Positions 1-7,820 of a stretch of DNA of 41,711 bases are shown piece after piece. The translations under genes and the position numbers were made by a program. Within the stretch, counting starts at the first letter, position 1, and the number at the start of each line of letters is the position of its first letter. This stretch comes from Sphingomonadales bacterium (GTDB lineage: Bacteria; Pseudomonadota; Alphaproteobacteria; Sphingomonadales; Sphingomonadaceae). The notes under the pieces are model-generated. The model ran no database searches. It was not told the DNA's origin and was given only the letters and a program-made list of their open reading frames with translations. The DNA is taken from the NCBI GenBank assembly GCA_025362295.1, contig JANYGX010000016.1, positions 1 to 41,711 of the forward strand. Reading direction: 5' to 3'.

Positions 1-953
1 AGTGTCTCGGCATACGCCATGCAGGTGGTGCGGTTCGCCAATAAAGCTACTTCGATAGCCGCAGATAAATCCTCGTTAACCGCACCCACCTCAGGCCGTC
101 CGACAATCAGATCGTTCGGCCCCGGGCTTGGAAACGCCGCAACCGGTGTGCCACAGGCCAGCGCTTCGAGGATGACAAGACCAAAAGTATCCCAAGTGCT
201 GGGGAACACAAACACATCAGCACCGACATAGGCAGAGGCGACATCATCCGGCGGTAGCCGACCCAAAAACATAGCGTCCTGATGAAGCGTTTTTAAGCGT
301 TCCAGGTCTGGCCCATCACCAACCACAACTTTGGTGCCTAATGTTTTCAAGTTTAGAAATGCAGCAAGATTTTTTTCCTTTGAGACACGGCCAACATTCA
401 ACAAAATTGGTCGCGTTAGTGTTGCCAGTGCTGGATGTGGCGTGGCTCGTGAATTAAATCGATCGAGATCAACGCCCCGGCTCCACAACCGCGCAGCGAG
501 CCCTCGTGCCTGCAATTCCGCAACCAGAGCATGGGTGGGGGCAAGCACATGATCTGCAGCACGATGAAACCACCGTATGTAGCGCCAGCTCCATTCAGCA
601 GGCAGGCGATAATTCATGGCCATAAATTCAGGAAATCGCGTGTGATAGGCTGTGGTAAATCGAAGATTGTTTTTGACGCACCAGCGCCGGGCGGCCAACC
701 CTAGCGGGCCTTCGACCGCAATATGAATGGCGTCAGGCTTGCTTGCCGCAATACGTTTTCCCATCGAGGCTGCACTGACAAGAGATAATTTAATTTCAGG
801 GTACGCTGGCCAGCTCACACCTTTAAACTGGCTATGCTCAATCACTGTGACCTCATGCCCAAGCCTGATCATTTCGTTTGTGGTTGCCTTTAATGTTCTC
901 ACCACGCCGTTGATTTGCGGTGACCAGCTATCTGTCACCAATGTAAGCCGCAT
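1..953 (-). CDS. GT4-family glycosyltransferase, Agt-like (3' partial)
   Basis: The minus-strand frame opens with ATG at 953 and stays open for 317 codons to the window edge, so the C-terminus is missing. The N-terminus (MRLTLVTDSWSPQINGVVRT) is the usual start of GT4 enzymes. Further on are GVDLDRF, a nucleotide-binding-fold stretch LLNVGRVSKEKN, and the sugar-nucleotide signature FPSTWDTFGLVILEALACG. In this signature the usual E-x7-E reads D-x7-E. The start codon shares one base with the stop of the upstream metallophosphatase (TAATG), so the two are translationally coupled. GT4 enzymes in this setting (Agt of Agrobacterium and roseobacters) glycosylate diacylglycerol to make glycolipids under phosphate limitation. 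Family assignment is firm. The lipid acceptor is inferred from the neighbour, and a PimB/MgtA-like mannosyltransferase is the alternative. Confidence 0.85.
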   Translation of the reverse strand, partial: MRLTLVTDSWSPQINGVVRTLKATTNEMIRLGHEVTVIEHSQFKGVSWPAYPEIKLSLVSAASMGKRIAASKPDAIHIAVEGPLGLAARRWCVKNNLRFTTAYHTRFPEFMAMNYRLPAEWSWRYIRWFHRAADHVLAPTHALVAELQARGLAARLWSRGVDLDRFNSRATPHPALATLTRPILLNVGRVSKEKNLAAFLNLKTLGTKVVVGDGPDLERLKTLHQDAMFLGRLPPDDVASAYVGADVFVFPSTWDTFGLVILEALACGTPVAAFPSPGPNDLIVGRPEVGAVNEDLSAAIEVALLANRTTCMAYAET

Positions 954-1753
954 TATTCTGCTGCTGCCAATAATTTCAGCGGTTGTTTGTGCGGCTTGGT
1001 GCGTGCTGCAACAATGTCGGCCCAATGCAATATTTCCATGTGGCCATCAAAATGTTCAACCAGGGCTGTGCAGCTTTCCACCCAGTCACCATCATTGTAA
1101 TAGGTTACTTTATCCGAAGGTTTGATTTGTGCCGTGTGCACATGGCCGCAAATAATACCATCAACATGATGTTGTTCAGCAGCGCGCACCAGCGCATCCT
1201 CAAAACGACTGACAAACTCAACGGCATTTTTCACCTTGCGTTTGATGTGCGCCGAGAGTGACCAGTACGGCAGGTTGAATTTGCGACGACAGAAATTTAC
1301 CACGCGGTTGAGCACAAGTAAAAAAGCGTAGGCCTGGTCCCCGAGAAATGCCAGCCACCTCGCGTAGAGTACTATGCCATCAAACTCGTCGCCGTGCAGG
1401 ACCAGCAATTTGCGATTATCAGCTGTAACATGAATGTGCTGCTTAATCACTTCGATACCACCAATATTCAGACCGTCGTAAGGCCGCAACATTTCATCGT
1501 GATTGCCGGGGATATATATCACCCGCGTGTTGTTTTTGGCTTTTTTCAGGATGCGGCGCACCACATCATTATGTCGCGGCGGCCAGTACCACGACCGCTT
1601 TAACCGCCAGCCATCAACAATATCACCAACAAGATACAGCGTGTCACTTTCATTGTATTTCAGAAAATCGACCAGCATGTCCGCATTGCAGCCGGGAGTG
1701 CCAAGATGAATATCCGATATCCAAATGGTGCGATAACGCGTGGCTTTGGTCAT
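953..1753 (-). CDS. LpxH-like metallophosphatase, probably PlcP-type phospholipase C
   Basis: A 266-residue calcineurin-like metallophosphatase of the LpxH superfamily. Metal-binding motifs are visible in order: D14-x-H16, GDIVD at 43-47, GNHDE at 83-87, LHGDEFD at 119-125 and GHVH at 203-206. The frame is open 13 codons further upstream, but the ATG at 1753 follows a GGAG nine bases before it, so I chose that start. Alphaproteobacteria generally use LpxI for the lipid A step. LpxH-like proteins paired with a GT4 gene in this class include PlcP, which cleaves phosphatidylcholine and related phospholipids to diacylglycerol during phosphate starvation. The tight coupling to a GT4 gene and the PhoB-box-like site at 1819-1836 favour PlcP. 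Automatic annotation would probably call it UDP-2,3-diacylglucosamine diphosphatase, which cannot be excluded. Confidence 0.85.
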   Translation of the reverse strand: MTKATRYRTIWISDIHLGTPGCNADMLVDFLKYNESDTLYLVGDIVDGWRLKRSWYWPPRHNDVVRRILKKAKNNTRVIYIPGNHDEMLRPYDGLNIGGIEVIKQHIHVTADNRKLLVLHGDEFDGIVLYARWLAFLGDQAYAFLLVLNRVVNFCRRKFNLPYWSLSAHIKRKVKNAVEFVSRFEDALVRAAEQHHVDGIICGHVHTAQIKPSDKVTYYNDGDWVESCTALVEHFDGHMEILHWADIVAARTKPHKQPLKLLAAAE

Positions 1754-1804
1754 TTGTGCACACTCCAAAGTTATGCACTTAATTATCAACATAGTTATTA
1801 ACAG

Positions 1805-1832
1805 TTGACGACTATTTTATGATATTTATGTT
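1805..1832 (+). promoter_or_regulatory. Candidate sigma70 promoter for plsY
   Basis: TTGACG (1805-1810), a 16-base spacer and TATGTT (1827-1832) resemble a sigma70 promoter reading towards plsY, with a leader of roughly 50 bases. It overlaps the candidate PhoB box on the other strand, so PhoB binding could affect both directions. Confidence 0.35.
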
Positions 1833-1836
1833 ACAG
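1819..1836 (-). promoter_or_regulatory. Candidate PhoB box upstream of the plcP-like operon
   Basis: On the minus strand the sequence reads CTGTAAC ATAA ATATCAT. Against CTGTCAT-AWAW-CTGTCAT, 14 of 18 positions agree, with the correct 11-base period. It lies 66 bases upstream of the plcP-like start, in the matching orientation. I see no well-spaced -10 element. The match was made by eye and not tested statistically. Confidence 0.45.
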
Positions 1837-1890
1837 TAATGCAAATTATAGATATTTTGACGTAACCTTGCTTCACTGTTACATCAGTAT

Positions 1891-2484
1891 ATGCTCATTA
1901 TTCATTACATAATCTGGGTAACCATAGGTTATTTTATTGGTTCCATGCCTTTTGGCTTGCTGCTGACACGCGCTGCCGGATTAGGGGATATTCGCAACCT
2001 TGGATCAGGCAACATAGGTGCCACAAATGTTTTACGCACAGGCAATAAAGCTTTGGCAGCTTGCACTTTATTGTTTGATGGTGGCAAGGGATTGCTTGCA
2101 GTGTGGCTCGCCAGACATTTTGGCAATGGCGAGCCTGTTTTGCCGGCATTGGTGGGGCTGGCTGCGTTCATTGGCCATATTTTCCCACTATGGCTAAAAT
2201 TTAAGGGTGGTAAAGGAGTCGCGACCTTCATTGGCGTGTTGATTGGATTGCACTGGCAACTTGCCTTCATATTTGGTGTTGTATGGGTGGTTATGGCGCT
2301 GGTGTGGCGCATGTCATCACTTGCCGCACTCGTGGCAACCATTGCCGCCTTGGTCGGTAGCTTTTACGTATTGGAACATGGTCAAATCATTATTGTGGCC
2401 GTAATTTCCATTTTTATTTTTGTAAGACATCGCTCAAATATCAGGCGTTTGTATTCTGGCACAGAAACAAAAATACGCATTTAA
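1891..2484 (+). CDS. plsY: Acyl-phosphate:glycerol-3-phosphate acyltransferase PlsY
   Basis: A 197-residue polytopic membrane protein, normal length for PlsY, which transfers an acyl group from acyl-phosphate to glycerol-3-phosphate, the first step of phosphatidic acid synthesis at the inner membrane. Diagnostic motifs are SMPFG near residue 18, the glycine-rich LGSGNIGATNVLR near 36-48 (phosphate-binding motif) and GHIFPLWLKFKGGKGVAT near 94-111. Hydrophobic segments alternate with these loops as expected. No clear Shine-Dalgarno sequence precedes the ATG at 1891, but the N-terminus MLIIHYIIWVTIGYFIGS fits a first membrane helix, so the start is reasonable. It is divergent from the plcP-like operon: one side makes phospholipid precursors and the other probably dismantles phospholipids. 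Confidence 0.95.
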   Translation: MLIIHYIIWVTIGYFIGSMPFGLLLTRAAGLGDIRNLGSGNIGATNVLRTGNKALAACTLLFDGGKGLLAVWLARHFGNGEPVLPALVGLAAFIGHIFPLWLKFKGGKGVATFIGVLIGLHWQLAFIFGVVWVVMALVWRMSSLAALVATIAALVGSFYVLEHGQIIIVAVISIFIFVRHRSNIRRLYSGTETKIRI

Positions 2485-2635
2485 GGAACTAAAATCCTCA
2501 AAGTGTCTTATAACAACACTTTCAAGCTTCATGGAACACAGCACTTGCTCACACTAAAATTTATCTGGGCAAAACTGATCCAAAAAAATTATCAAGTCGT
2601 AATTAAACTATCTACAACCCTAAAAGGAAACTACA

Positions 2636-3139
2636 ATGAAATTATTCAAGTCTGCACTAATGGTCGCCGCCATTGGTTTTTCAGCGTTCTCCCCCGCCGT
2701 AAAAGCCGACGATATGCATCACGGCATGAAAATGGATATAGTCGATACAGCTGTTGCAGCAGGATCATTCAAGACACTTACAGCTGCTTTGCAAGCCGCT
2801 GGCCTTGTTGATACACTGAAAGGTAAAGGGCCTTTTACAGTATTTGCACCAACAGACGACGCTTTTGCAAAGCTGCCAGCTGGTACAGTTGATGATCTTT
2901 TAAAACCAGAAAACAAAGATAAACTTGCAGCAATTCTTACCTATCACGTTGTGGCCGGCAAGGTGATGTCAAAATCGCTTGCTGGCAAGAAGACCGATGC
3001 GAAAACAGTCAATGGAGCAAATCTTGCCATCGACGCAACCGGTAGCACAGTGATGATCAAAGATGCGAAAGTAATCAAGGCCGATATAAAAGCGTCTAAT
3101 GGTGTTATTCATGTGATAGACACTGTATTGCTGCCATAA
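2636..3139 (+). CDS. Secreted fasciclin-domain protein
   Basis: A 167-residue exported protein. AAGGA lies seven bases before the ATG. Residues 1 to about 24 ([20 protein letters not shown] then AVKA) form a Sec signal peptide. Residues about 34-167 form a single FAS1 domain: the first helix near [14 protein letters not shown], the conserved [17 protein letters not shown], the [10 protein letters not shown] box, and the closing [15 protein letters not shown] strand. Bacterial single-FAS1 proteins are periplasmic or extracellular adhesion or surface proteins with poorly defined ligands. It stands alone: plsY is 151 bases upstream and a strong terminator follows. A methionine/histidine patch after the signal peptide ([10 protein letters not shown]) could bind metal, but this is speculative. 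Confidence 0.93.
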   Translation: MKLFKSALMVAAIGFSAFSPAVKADDMHHGMKMDIVDTAVAAGSFKTLTAALQAAGLVDTLKGKGPFTVFAPTDDAFAKLPAGTVDDLLKPENKDKLAAILTYHVVAGKVMSKSLAGKKTDAKTVNGANLAIDATGSTVMIKDAKVIKADIKASNGVIHVIDTVLLP

Positions 3140-3165
3140 TTCCATTGATTGTTTTATAGTGTATG

Positions 3166-3199
3166 ACGGGCGATGAGGTTTTTTCTCATCGCCCGTTTT
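3166..3199 (+). terminator. Rho-independent terminator after the fasciclin gene
   Basis: A perfect 12-bp stem (ACGGGCGATGAG at 3166-3177 with CTCATCGCCCGT at 3185-3196), a seven-base loop and a short T run. Confidence 0.9.
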
Positions 3200-3276
3200 A
3201 TTGTATCAGAAGCAGCATTGGAGAATCTGAACCCGTTTTGAAATAAAGATTAAATGTTGTATCATTTTTTGTGCAA

Positions 3277-3306
3277 TTGTAAGCACTGGCGGCAGCGCTG
3301 TACAAT
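3277..3306 (+). promoter_or_regulatory. Candidate promoter for the Pls-like synthetase
   Basis: TTGTAA (3277-3282) and TACAAT (3301-3306) are separated by 18 bases, about 33 bases before the start codon. It lies just beyond the fasciclin terminator, so the synthetase gene is probably transcribed independently. Confidence 0.4.
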
Positions 3307-3339
3307 CTAAGGTGTGCGCAATACCAAAACGGATAGTTT

Positions 3340-6300
3340 ATGACCCAGCTTCTCCACAAACTCTTTGCTGATATGGCAGCAAAATATAGCGCCAATATCG
3401 CCGTTCAGCTGGTTGACCCCGGTGATGCCCTGGAAACTTCGCTAAGCTATGCCGAGCTGCGCAACCGTTCGGCACAATTTGCACGTACTTTAAGAGATCG
3501 TGGTATCCGGCGTGGCGATCGGGTGGGCGTTTGTCTGCCACGCGGACTTGATGTCTATTGGACAATTCTCGGCATACTTGAAGCCGGTGCCACTTATGTG
3601 CCGCTTGACCCGACCTACCCAGACGACCGCATTCATTTTGTCATGACAGATTCTGACGCGAAGGTGCTGATCACTTCGGACCAGCGTGCTTTGCCGCTGA
3701 AAGCGCTGGGTATAAATTGTCTCACGTTCAGCCGTGCAGTCGGCTATATCGCGCAGCACGAAACGCCGCCATTCGCGACTGGAGAGATTGGCGTTACAGC
3801 CGATGACATTGCATATATTATTTATACATCCGGCTCGACTGGCAGACCCAAAGGCGTGATGATTCGTCATCGTAATGCAGTAAGCTGGGCACTTGCGGAG
3901 GCGGAAATGCTGGAGCTTCGCAGTGACGACAAAATATATCAGGGATTCAGTCTGGCATTTGATATGTCACTGGAAGAAATATGGTCGGCGTTCACCGTTG
4001 GGGCCACCCTGATGGCAGGCTCAGATGACCTTGCAAAAGCTGGACCTGACCTGGGGCCAGCACTTATCATGGCAGGCATTACTGTTTGGCATACGGTGCC
4101 GTCGCTTGCGGCCATAGTCGATCCACGCATTCCAAAGTTACGCCTGCTCAATCTTGGTGGAGAAGCTTGTCCGGCAGAGGTTGTGAAACGTTGGGCCCAA
4201 CCTGGCCTGCGTATCCTTAATACTTACGGCCCCACTGAAGTGACAGTCACATCAACTTGGACGGATGTATACCCTGACAAGCCAATTACTATCGGCCGCG
4301 AGTTACGGGATTATAAATTGTGGGTGGTTGATGAAAACATGAACCCTGTGCCGCGCGACAAAGAAGGCGAGCTGATTATTGGTGGGCCATGCGTTGGGGC
4401 TGGTTATGTCAAACGGCCAGAGCTGACAGCAGAGAAATTTATCATCACATCTTTTAGTAATGGTTGCACAGTGTATCGCAGCGGGGATTTGGTGCGGTTC
4501 AATCCTGAGGGAGATTTGGATTTTTTGGGCCGCATTGACACACAGGTTAAAATTCGCGGCTACAGGGTCGAACTGGGTGAAATCGAATCTGTACTTGCAG
4601 ACGACCCCGCGATTGCTCATGCGGTTGTCACTTTGTCGAAAGATGAGAGTGGCTTTGATGCCGTTGTAGGTTATCTGCAACCGAACGCAGATCAAACGAT
4701 TAATATTGCTGACTGTAAAGCCCGCGCTGCCGAGCGTTTACCCGTATACATGCGACCATCAGCTTATGAAATTATTGCCGAGTTGCCGCGCTTGATTTCA
4801 GGCAAAATTGATCGCAAGAATTTGCCAGCTCCAATCAGCTGGGATGCGCCAACAAAAACTATTGTTGCTCCCATTGGTGATATGGAAACACGCTTGATTG
4901 CTGTATGGACACGTAATTTTGCCCCGCGAACGGTTTCAACGGACGATGATTTTTTTGACGATCTGGGCGGCCATTCGCTGAAGGCCGCACGCGTGGTCTC
5001 GGATGCGCGCATGGATCCATCGCTCGCACATATATCAATCAAGGATATTTATGAAAATAAAAATATAGCCGATCTGGCTTTGGCATTAAAGGCTAAACAG
5101 CCGATGAGAAAATCTGCATGCGAGCCGTTTCATGCCATACCCCAAGGGCGTTTTATACGGTGTGCCGTTGCACAAGCACTCAGTTTGCCACTGATTTACG
5201 GCTTTGCTGGCTTGCCGTGGCTGACGCCGTATTTGCTCTATGTGTACTTTATATCAAATAATTTTAGTCGTCTGGAGTCGCTTGGCTTTTCAGCCATTGG
5301 TTTCGTAACAGTGCCCGCTTTATTGATTTTTGTTGCGGTCAGTATCAAGTGGCTCGTGATTGGCCGTTATAAATCAGGCCACTATCCATTGTGGGGGCGC
5401 TATTATTTTCGTTGGTGGTTTGTCAGACGAGTGCTGAGTGTTGTGCCAACGCGCTACCTGAGCGGCACGCCCATGCTGGCATTTTATTTTCGAATGCTTG
5501 GTGCCAAAATCGGCTCGGATTGCTTTATTGGTCTTAATGATATTGATGCAGCTGACCTCGTTTTTATCGATGATCGTACAATCATAAGTGATGGCTCCAT
5601 GATTGCTAATGTGGCTGTCGAGAAAGGTGAACTCAGAATTGGAACGGCGAGATTAGGCAGGGATAGTTTTCTTGGTGTGCAAGCCGTGCTAGGGCGTGAC
5701 GGCGAACTTGGTAAAAAATCACGCCTCGAAGATTTATCAATGCTGCCAACCGGCGCACATGTTCCTGACGGCGAAACCTGGGTCGGCTCGCCCGCATCTT
5801 TCAAAGAACTAACCGTACCATTACCAGTGACACCGCCGGTGTCCGTTTTCAAACGATTTATTATCACACTCGCGCTCGTGGTGTCGGCACCATTGTTGCC
5901 ACTGGCCTCTATTTTACCTATTGCACCAGGTCTTATTTTAATGATCGAGCTCGACTGGGCAACTGAAGGTTACACCTTCTTATTGATATCGCCGCTTCTG
6001 GGTGTGTCTTATGTGGTGCTTATGTGTTTGCAAACAGCGGTTATGAAATGGCTGTTGCTTGGTCGTGTAAAGCCCGGGCGCTATCCGCTCTTTAGCCTGT
6101 TTTATGTGCGCTTTTGGTTTATGCGCCAGTTAGGCGAGCTGGCGCTGGAGCTGATTTTACCAATTTATGCAACACTCTATCTGCGACCATGGTATCGGCT
6201 GATGGGTGTAAAGATTGGCGAGCGGGCGGAAATTTCGACAGCCACAGCGATTATTCCTGATCTTGTGGAGATTGGCGCTGAAAGCTTTGTCGCAGACGGC

Positions 6301-7248
6301 GTTGTGTTCGGTGCGCCACGTATGGAGCCCGGCATGGTGCGATTAGAACACACCAGCATTGGACGGCGATCATTCATTGGCAACAGCGCGTTGCTACCCA
6401 CAGGATCACACATTGGTAATGATGTGCTGATTGGTGTTCTGTCGCAACCGCCGCTTGATGGTGCAGCGGAACGTGGCACAGGTTCATCATGGTTTGGGTC
6501 GCCTGCCATTAATTTGCAGCAGCGGCAAAAACTTGTGCAGTTTAATGAGGGCTCTACATTCACACCGCCGCGTCATCTGGTGGCAACACGGTGGCTGGTC
6601 GAATACGTCCGCGTTACATTGTCGATGACTGTGTTTGTAGCCCTATTCAGCCTGATGCTGTCGTTTGTTTCTGAGATTTCAGATCATGAACACTCAGAAA
6701 TGATAATCCTACCTGCGTTTCCGTTTCTTTACATGCTGTTTTGCCTGGCTGCAGGTGCGTTTGTGGTCGCGCTTAAATGGCTCGTGGTCGGACGCTATAA
6801 GGCCACAGTTGCACCGCTCTGGAGTATGTTTGTCTGGAAGACTGAACTTGTCACATCGACCTATGAAAATCTGGTTGCTCCATCACTCTTGGAACCCTTG
6901 CGCGGGACACCGTTTATCAGCATGTACCTGCGCTTGCTTGGTGCAAAAATCGGCAAGCGTGTCTTCATGGATACAACGGATATGACTGAATATGATCTGG
7001 TTACTATTGGCGACGATGCAGCGCTCAATGAACAATGCGGTTTGCAAACACACTTGTTTGAAGATCGGATTATGAAAGTGTCTGGTCTGACTATAGGTGA
7101 ACGTGCAACAATTGGTTCAATTTCAATTGTGTTATATGATGCTGTCATTGAAGCTGATGCAACACTTGGTGATTTATCAGTGGCTATGAAAGGCGAAACT
7201 CTGCCTGCGGGCACCACATGGGAGGGATCACCAGCAAAGCTGGTTTAA
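3340..7248 (+). CDS. Pls/PosA-type NRPS-like synthetase (A-PCP-three membrane/LbH modules)
   Basis: A 1302-residue single-chain synthetase. The adenylation domain spans about 1-495: IYTSGSTGRPKG at 161-172, FDMSLEE at 207-213, NTYGPTE at 294-300, YRSGDLVRFNPEG near 379-391, GRIDTQVKIRGYRVELGEIE near 398-417, and catalytic Lys489 in ISGKIDRK. The carrier domain has DDLGGHSLKA with phosphopantetheine Ser546. The C-terminal 700 residues hold three copies of a module: a pair of membrane helices, a K-W-L-x-x-G-R linker (near 670, 903 and 1146) and a hexapeptide-repeat domain (LGAKIG, MGVKIG, LGAKIG). This is the architecture of epsilon-poly-lysine synthetase Pls (A-T-six helices, three tandem domains). 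There is no condensation or thioesterase domain, as in that family. Product is unknown. The gene is monocistronic and its stop abuts the bcp stop on the other strand. Confidence 0.93.
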   Translation: MTQLLHKLFADMAAKYSANIAVQLVDPGDALETSLSYAELRNRSAQFARTLRDRGIRRGDRVGVCLPRGLDVYWTILGILEAGATYVPLDPTYPDDRIHFVMTDSDAKVLITSDQRALPLKALGINCLTFSRAVGYIAQHETPPFATGEIGVTADDIAYIIYTSGSTGRPKGVMIRHRNAVSWALAEAEMLELRSDDKIYQGFSLAFDMSLEEIWSAFTVGATLMAGSDDLAKAGPDLGPALIMAGITVWHTVPSLAAIVDPRIPKLRLLNLGGEACPAEVVKRWAQPGLRILNTYGPTEVTVTSTWTDVYPDKPITIGRELRDYKLWVVDENMNPVPRDKEGELIIGGPCVGAGYVKRPELTAEKFIITSFSNGCTVYRSGDLVRFNPEGDLDFLGRIDTQVKIRGYRVELGEIESVLADDPAIAHAVVTLSKDESGFDAVVGYLQPNADQTINIADCKARAAERLPVYMRPSAYEIIAELPRLISGKIDRKNLPAPISWDAPTKTIVAPIGDMETRLIAVWTRNFAPRTVSTDDDFFDDLGGHSLKAARVVSDARMDPSLAHISIKDIYENKNIADLALALKAKQPMRKSACEPFHAIPQGRFIRCAVAQALSLPLIYGFAGLPWLTPYLLYVYFISNNFSRLESLGFSAIGFVTVPALLIFVAVSIKWLVIGRYKSGHYPLWGRYYFRWWFVRRVLSVVPTRYLSGTPMLAFYFRMLGAKIGSDCFIGLNDIDAADLVFIDDRTIISDGSMIANVAVEKGELRIGTARLGRDSFLGVQAVLGRDGELGKKSRLEDLSMLPTGAHVPDGETWVGSPASFKELTVPLPVTPPVSVFKRFIITLALVVSAPLLPLASILPIAPGLILMIELDWATEGYTFLLISPLLGVSYVVLMCLQTAVMKWLLLGRVKPGRYPLFSLFYVRFWFMRQLGELALELILPIYATLYLRPWYRLMGVKIGERAEISTATAIIPDLVEIGAESFVADGVVFGAPRMEPGMVRLEHTSIGRRSFIGNSALLPTGSHIGNDVLIGVLSQPPLDGAAERGTGSSWFGSPAINLQQRQKLVQFNEGSTFTPPRHLVATRWLVEYVRVTLSMTVFVALFSLMLSFVSEISDHEHSEMIILPAFPFLYMLFCLAAGAFVVALKWLVVGRYKATVAPLWSMFVWKTELVTSTYENLVAPSLLEPLRGTPFISMYLRLLGAKIGKRVFMDTTDMTEYDLVTIGDDAALNEQCGLQTHLFEDRIMKVSGLTIGERATIGSISIVLYDAVIEADATLGDLSVAMKGETLPAGTTWEGSPAKLV

Positions 7249-7713
7249 TCACAGGCCACTAATCACGCCCAACACATCCTCGACATGCCCCTCAACTTTT
7301 ACCTTGCGCCAAATATGCGCAATTCTACCTTTATTATCAATAAGAATAGTTGAGCGATCGATACCCATGTATTTCTTGCCGTACATGCTTTTTTCAACCC
7401 AAGCACCATAAGCCTCAATGGTGGCACCATCAGGATCAGAACCGAGTTCAACCTTCAACTCGTGCTTCGTGCGAAACTTTGCATGAGCGGTAACACTGTC
7501 TTTGGACACGCCTATCACTATTGTGTTGGCCTTGGTAAATTTGGCTTTAGCCGCCGAGAAGTTAATCGCTTCTTTGGTGCAACCGGGTGTATCATCACGC
7601 GGGTAGAAATAGAGCACAATATTCTGGCCTTTCAGGGCTTTGAGAGAGGCTGGTTCGTTGCCGTCTGTGGCCAGAGAAAAATCCGGAGCTTTATCGCCAA
7701 TGTTGAGGGTCAT
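7249..7713 (-). CDS. bcp: Thioredoxin-dependent thiol peroxidase (Bcp/PrxQ), one-cysteine type
   Basis: A 154-residue peroxiredoxin that reduces hydrogen peroxide and organic hydroperoxides in the cytoplasm. The thioredoxin-like fold is recognisable from GDKAPDFSL, VLYFYPRDDTPGCTKEA (peroxidatic Cys45), VIGVSKD and RSTILID. Cys45 is the only cysteine in the protein: the resolving cysteine found five residues later in many Bcp proteins is absent (Ile50), so it should work by a one-Cys mechanism. AAGGAA precedes the ATG at good spacing. It lies 107 bases downstream of glnE in the same direction and may be read through from it. Its stop codon directly abuts that of the synthetase gene, with no recognisable terminator between them. 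Confidence 0.95.
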   Translation of the reverse strand: MTLNIGDKAPDFSLATDGNEPASLKALKGQNIVLYFYPRDDTPGCTKEAINFSAAKAKFTKANTIVIGVSKDSVTAHAKFRTKHELKVELGSDPDGATIEAYGAWVEKSMYGKKYMGIDRSTILIDNKGRIAHIWRKVKVEGHVEDVLGVISGL

Positions 7714-7820
7714 GATGTGTTTCCTTGTTGTTGAATAAAATATTTATAGCAGCATTGCAGTTGTATTTAAAGTGCAGGGGGAATCGCAATGTGTAATTCT
7801 GATAAGCTTGAGCATAGCAA

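Noticed and set aside
2500-2522. AAAGTGT/ACACTTT hairpin between plsY and the fasciclin gene as a terminator
   Set aside because: Only seven AT-rich base pairs with a nine-base loop and no T run, so too weak to call.
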